Shown piece by piece: positions 61,501-64,000 of a DNA stretch of 64,000 nucleotides; the stretch's first letter is position 1, and each line of letters begins with the position of its first letter. Position numbers and translations under genes: made by a program. The notes beneath the pieces are model-generated. The model searched no databases and was not told the origin of the DNA. It was given only the letters and a program-made list of their open reading frames with translations. The stretch is from Marivirga lumbricoides. Its GTDB lineage: Bacteria > Bacteroidota > Bacteroidia > Cytophagales > Cyclobacteriaceae. Location: positions 248,001 through 312,000 of the forward strand of contig NZ_BMEC01000001.1 of NCBI RefSeq assembly GCF_014636295.1, read 5' to 3'.

Positions 61501-64000
61501 AAGATCTAGAACTGTTATATCTTTCTCTACATTCAAAAGTCCACCACTTGATTTTGTGAACTGAAAGAAAGATGTAGTACCAGTACCATTAAAAGACTGA
61601 TTGCCTGTACTTGCGAATATGGTTTCATTCCCTGAAGGTATAAAAGATCCATCATTCACAAAGTCAGCATTTAAGATCAGATCCAAACCGTTCGCATCTA
61701 AAGAGCCCCCATTATTAATTAATAGTTGACCATTGAGTGTCAGCGGATTCACCTGAAGTATTGCAGTAGGTGAGTTTGTGCCTGTAATCTCCAAACCAGC
61801 TAGTGGAATATTTGCATTAACTCCAAAATTATTTTGATTAGCAGGTGTATTTGCATTCCCAATAAAAATAGTGGAAGTCACTGTTGAGGAAGAAGGCAAC
61901 AGTCTCAGAGCTGCAACAGAAGGACTGGCAGTATTTTGCCTCACTAAGGTAAGTGTACCTCCTGTATAGCTAAAATTACTTCCTGTATTAACTATTTCAA
62001 ATACTCCTCTGGATGCCTCTGGAGCTACATTTCTTCCCACCTCTACAGTGCCACCAGTTTGAACATAATTCAAAATACCAGCAGTAGTGGCTGTTCCTCT
62101 TCTTATTTGCGAACCTACTAAAAGGCTTCCTGAAGAAATACTAAGTGATGCACTACCTGATGCAGAATATTCAATAAAATTATTACCATTACCTGCACCT
62201 GAAGACATATCTAGTGTACCTCCATTGATGTTCAGAGAGCCATCTAAGAAAATACCTGAATCATCTCCCGATGCATTAGCTACCCCGGAAGTGAGCATTA
62301 ATACTCCACTTGAAGGAATTACAAAATTTGCTCCACCAGTAGTAAGATTGATATCGATAGCAGGATCGTTTAAAGTTAAAGTACCTCTGGTAATAGTAAG
62401 TGCCTTTGTTTCGCCATCTGTGGTGGCACCTAATGTGAAACTATCGTCAAAAATAAATTCCGTACTTTTTGTTTCTTTATTCATCACCAACTGAAACAAA
62501 TCTAATGCATTTGTTCCTGATCTCGAATAATTTGCGCTATTTCCACCAACCAACTCTAAAATAGCATTATTATTATTTCCAAGTCCATTGAACAAATCTA
62601 TACTTGTTCCCGCTGATTGAATAATTGAACCTCCCAGTTGAAATTTGTGCACTAATGAAGAAGGTGTATTATTCAACACTCTTATTCTATCGTTGGTGTT
62701 CGTAATAATATTACCATCTATTCTTAAGGTCCTGTTGGTTCCAGTTGAAGAAAACTCTAAAGTTTCATCTCTATTGTTTACACTTAAATTCAAATTTCTC
62801 TTTACAACTATGTCACCATTTCCACCATCATTTAACCTTAAAATTGCTCCTTCTCTTAATATTAAATCTCTTTTTACTGTAATATCCTGAGCTATTAGAA
62901 GAGTACGGCCCGTACCGTTACGACCTTTAATATGCAAATTTGGATAAACCGTTGGAAAAGTAGAAGGAAGCCTTACTGCTCTATTATTACCAAACACTAA
63001 ATCATAGTCAAACCTACTTCCATCTTCTGAAGCAAATAGTCCAAAATCACCAGTTACGTCCGCAATTACAGGTACAGAAATATTCGGGTTTGCACTACAC
63101 ATAATACAGTTCACTTCCAGATTAAATGTACCTAGACCTTCAACAGTTCCAAAATTAATGGTTAAATTACGATCATCATCTACAATTAATTGAGGAGGAT
63201 AAGAAGATGCTCTAGGCACTTTTATTCCATCTCTATTTTCCACTTCTTTAGCAAAAACTAATTTCGCCACATCTACATCACTGTCGATGAAATACCAATG
63301 AGATCTTTGATTGTTATCTGAGGTTGAAGTGGACCACCGTAAACCAAATCCCATTATTGCTATGTCACCTGTTTGCGGAAAAGTTCCTGTGTTAGTAGTA
63401 GAATAATGTCCTTCTGTTGACCACCTATTACTATCATTCCATTTATCGTTGTTTCCAAAGTCAGTATCATTGCCACTACTAGCAGTAGTAGAATAATAAA
63501 CCATTGGCGCACCTACAAACCTTGTATTAATACCTGCTGTATAACTCGCGTTTTCAACTGTGAATCCAGAATCTGTTGGTCCATTGAATGTGATAGTATT
63601 GGTAGTAGCATTAACACCTTCATTTTGAGGGATATTATCATCTTCATAGTTTCTTGTATAAGGAACCTCCTCTAATACTTTTCCAGCTACAAATGAGGTT
63701 TCATTTCCAGCACCATCAACATCATCCTGATTATACTTGTATGTATAAATAACGTTTGGTAAAGTAGAAAACCCTTCATGATTCACTCTCCAATAATAAG
63801 AAAGGATATTGCCGCCAGTATTGAGGGTAGTAGCTAAAACTCTATCAACAGGACGAATAGTAATAAAACCATCGTCACTTATATTACTAATTTCAGCAGT
63901 AGCAGGAGTATACTTTGAACTCGGACTGCTACCTGTTAAACCAATACCTACCTGAAATGTATAAGTTCTGTTAGCTCTAATAGCCAATGTCAATCCTCCA
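58552..64000 (-). CDS. Giant secreted repetitive protein with T9SS type A sorting domain, 5' end cut by window
   Basis: 1815 residues are in the window and the frame stays open to base 64000, so the start lies outside. The apparent TTG start at 63993 is not convincing because residues GG precede it in frame. The last 80 residues (LALVPNPTSDQAIYLRLSGF ... AGIYLVEVVQGNTVKQVRLA) are a T9SS type A C-terminal domain, which targets the protein across the outer membrane and is cut there. Before it is a typical LPVELVYFTAENRNTTVDLE Ig/FN3-like segment. The rest is rich in GTL/NGGTLDM-like strands, a beta-helix or adhesin-type stalk. A module with PIG-DDY-TPAVIDF and YYW occurs at least three times (about residues 10-130, 970-1090 and 1485-1610 from the window edge). 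Confidence 0.9.
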   Translation of the reverse strand, partial: GGLTLAIRANRTYTFQVGIGLTGSSPSSKYTPATAEISNISDDGFITIRPVDRVLATTLNTGGNILSYYWRVNHEGFSTLPNVIYTYKYNQDDVDGAGNETSFVAGKVLEEVPYTRNYEDDNIPQNEGVNATTNTITFNGPTDSGFTVENASYTAGINTRFVGAPMVYYSTTASSGNDTDFGNNDKWNDSNRWSTEGHYSTTNTGTFPQTGDIAIMGFGLRWSTSTSDNNQRSHWYFIDSDVDVAKLVFAKEVENRDGIKVPRASSYPPQLIVDDDRNLTINFGTVEGLGTFNLEVNCIMCSANPNISVPVIADVTGDFGLFASEDGSRFDYDLVFGNNRAVRLPSTFPTVYPNLHIKGRNGTGRTLLIAQDITVKRDLILREGAILRLNDGGNGDIVVKRNLNLSVNNRDETLEFSSTGTNRTLRIDGNIITNTNDRIRVLNNTPSSLVHKFQLGGSIIQSAGTSIDLFNGLGNNNNAILELVGGNSANYSRSGTNALDLFQLVMNKETKSTEFIFDDSFTLGATTDGETKALTITRGTLTLNDPAIDINLTTGGANFVIPSSGVLMLTSGVANASGDDSGIFLDGSLNINGGTLDMSSGAGNGNNFIEYSASGSASLSISSGSLLVGSQIRRGTATTAGILNYVQTGGTVEVGRNVAPEASRGVFEIVNTGSNFSYTGGTLTLVRQNTASPSVAALRLLPSSSTVTSTIFIGNANTPANQNNFGVNANIPLAGLEITGTNSPTAILQVNPLTLNGQLLINNGGSLDANGLDLILNADFVNDGSFIPSGNETIFASTGNQSFNGTGTTSFFQFTKSSGGLLNVEKDITVLDLFTISGGTLNDNGNTIDLKSNALIDGVHESTVSGNGIQFSADVQQQLLRSEPGTGNLGLLTIVNPVGVIIPEANGFNFNINNGLRMNGGVFNIGSSKVTIGVSANITTNSGYSETNMIKTNSSFTDNGLTKVFPSGYNQLFTYPIGEDDYTPAVIDFTVSGGTSGTTLGSISVKPANEYHPTVNDSDDILASGDINNVLQYYWTLQANGINDLVASVRFQYDQSDVSIAEGGYTEEDYIAARVLLFDNPMENINKFTASAVDESLNQIVFNQSVVFNGVGSNGISGDYFAGIDEAIPNNIATYTSTGTGGNVNSTATFIETLPTDGVAPSGSILIVSTGTEVDFNVNNVRLYKTIIEDGGVLNVDQTDGHRLGILEGTGTLKITSNTNNASLPAADYADFFSCTGGGLEYAGTGSYNVLPGITALRRLTLSGSGNRNFPNNDVEICEDLNVEGPLLLARNNRRINIRGNVLLSGGEITPPAGSSGRFNVFGNNLTIDGGTFNGRALGFTNVVQDLIIASGTLNVGTSNYRLRIGRNFNYTGGVFDGGSGNSSVEFTTFSALVDDSQISGNFTGTNSFFNVVIDKSGSGRNVFVNSDIQVDGQLTLTSGLIVSGNNKVFLGATSTVSPADGRNNSYITGKVTKVISSAGENFTFPIGNIYRWRPATVNNVSNAGLTWEAQYFTANPTSHPLVDNLTPSSTATATISDNEYWIISDGPSAPAGVTASIGLSWGIESEVSDEPAERQELQVLAWNNATSSWDNFGGGNFSSGNTQSQGSFLSASDVTFSERVITLGSGDASNPLPVELVYFTAENRNTTVDLEWQTASEFNNDFFEVQRSFDGKSFEVIGLVEGNGTVNQLINYGFTDYSPLAGETYYRLRQVDYNGDYEFSPIAKVNREELSDLALVPNPTSDQAIYLRLSGFHVEQPVQVKIFDLQGKLYYFNNHSPNELQQRPLPVRNEMHAGIYLVEVVQGNTVKQVRLAIR

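Noticed and set aside
62087-62494. Long antisense ORFs under the T9SS gene (for example 135 aa here, 112 aa at 59921-60259)
   Set aside because: The repetitive Gly/Asn/Ser-rich codons of the sense strand leave the antisense frame open; the products are Pro/Val/Ser-rich and have no domain.
1-64000. tRNA, rRNA, CRISPR array, insertion sequences and prophage genes
   Set aside because: No cloverleaf, direct-repeat array, transposase or phage gene was recognised on either strand.
63993-64000. TTG at 63993 as the real start of the T9SS gene
   Set aside because: In-frame codons continue to the window edge, no signal peptide follows, and the first residues are in the middle of a repeat module.

Overview
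The window is AT-rich chromosomal DNA from a member of the Bacteroidota, most likely of the Cytophagales/Flammeovirgaceae type. The evidence is a SusC/SusD pair, a giant protein ending in a type IX secretion (T9SS type A) sorting domain, a DUF5683 gene in a parA-parB-DUF5683-dapB-lepB block, TAnnTTTG-like promoter boxes, weak ribosome binding sites and frequent TTG starts. I saw no rRNA, tRNA, CRISPR array, insertion sequence or prophage. Species-level assignment is not possible from this sequence alone.

Layout. 0-8.2 kb is an accessory-looking stretch of small, loosely spaced genes: DUF1097 (cut by the window edge), GNAT, an AhpD-like protein, two VOC proteins, Crp/Fnr and AraC regulators, an HxlR regulator divergent from a quinone reductase, and three hypothetical or DUF genes flanked by short repeats and hairpins. 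8.2-10.5 kb holds a GNAT-phoH pair and a DUF62 protein that seems to lack its catalytic triad. 10.9-16.6 kb is a glycerol catabolic unit (glpD-glpK-glpF plus a monoacylglycerol-lipase-like hydrolase) divergent from a DeoR/GlpR regulator. 16.6-24.9 kb is a tight five-gene operon: a large membrane-anchored propeller protein, an MscS channel, a transsulfuration enzyme, a PlsB/PlsC-like acyltransferase and gpsA. 25.1-31.3 kb is core housekeeping: parA, parB, DUF5683, dapB, lepB, an RluA-like protein with an altered catalytic residue, and a D-2-hydroxyacid dehydrogenase. 31.3-31.9 kb is a repeat-bearing spacer. 31.9-39.6 kb holds an M48 lipoprotein protease, an FAH-family protein, an M23 peptidase, bcp, a split transketolase with a vWA-domain gene between its halves, and an ABM protein.

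39.6-56.4 kb is a polysaccharide utilisation locus on the minus strand: three GH92 alpha-mannosidase-like enzymes, a FucP-type sugar transporter, a GH43 enzyme, SusD, SusC, a ROK sugar kinase and a LacI regulator. Four similar operator-like palindromes (around 49.02, 54.07, 54.11 and 55.24 kb) stand before the GH43-GH92 operon, susC and the ROK gene. This suggests one LacI regulon for taking up and using an alpha-mannose-containing glycan. 56.5-58.4 kb is an ABC-F ATPase. 58.5-64 kb is the 3' part of a giant repetitive secreted protein that runs off the window.

How the genes may work together (inference): glycerol-3-phosphate links the glp operon (catabolism) with gpsA and the acyltransferase (lipid synthesis). 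The mannan locus would bind oligosaccharides by SusD, import them by SusC, trim mannose in the periplasm by GH92 and GH43 enzymes, import the sugar by the MFS permease and phosphorylate it by the ROK kinase.
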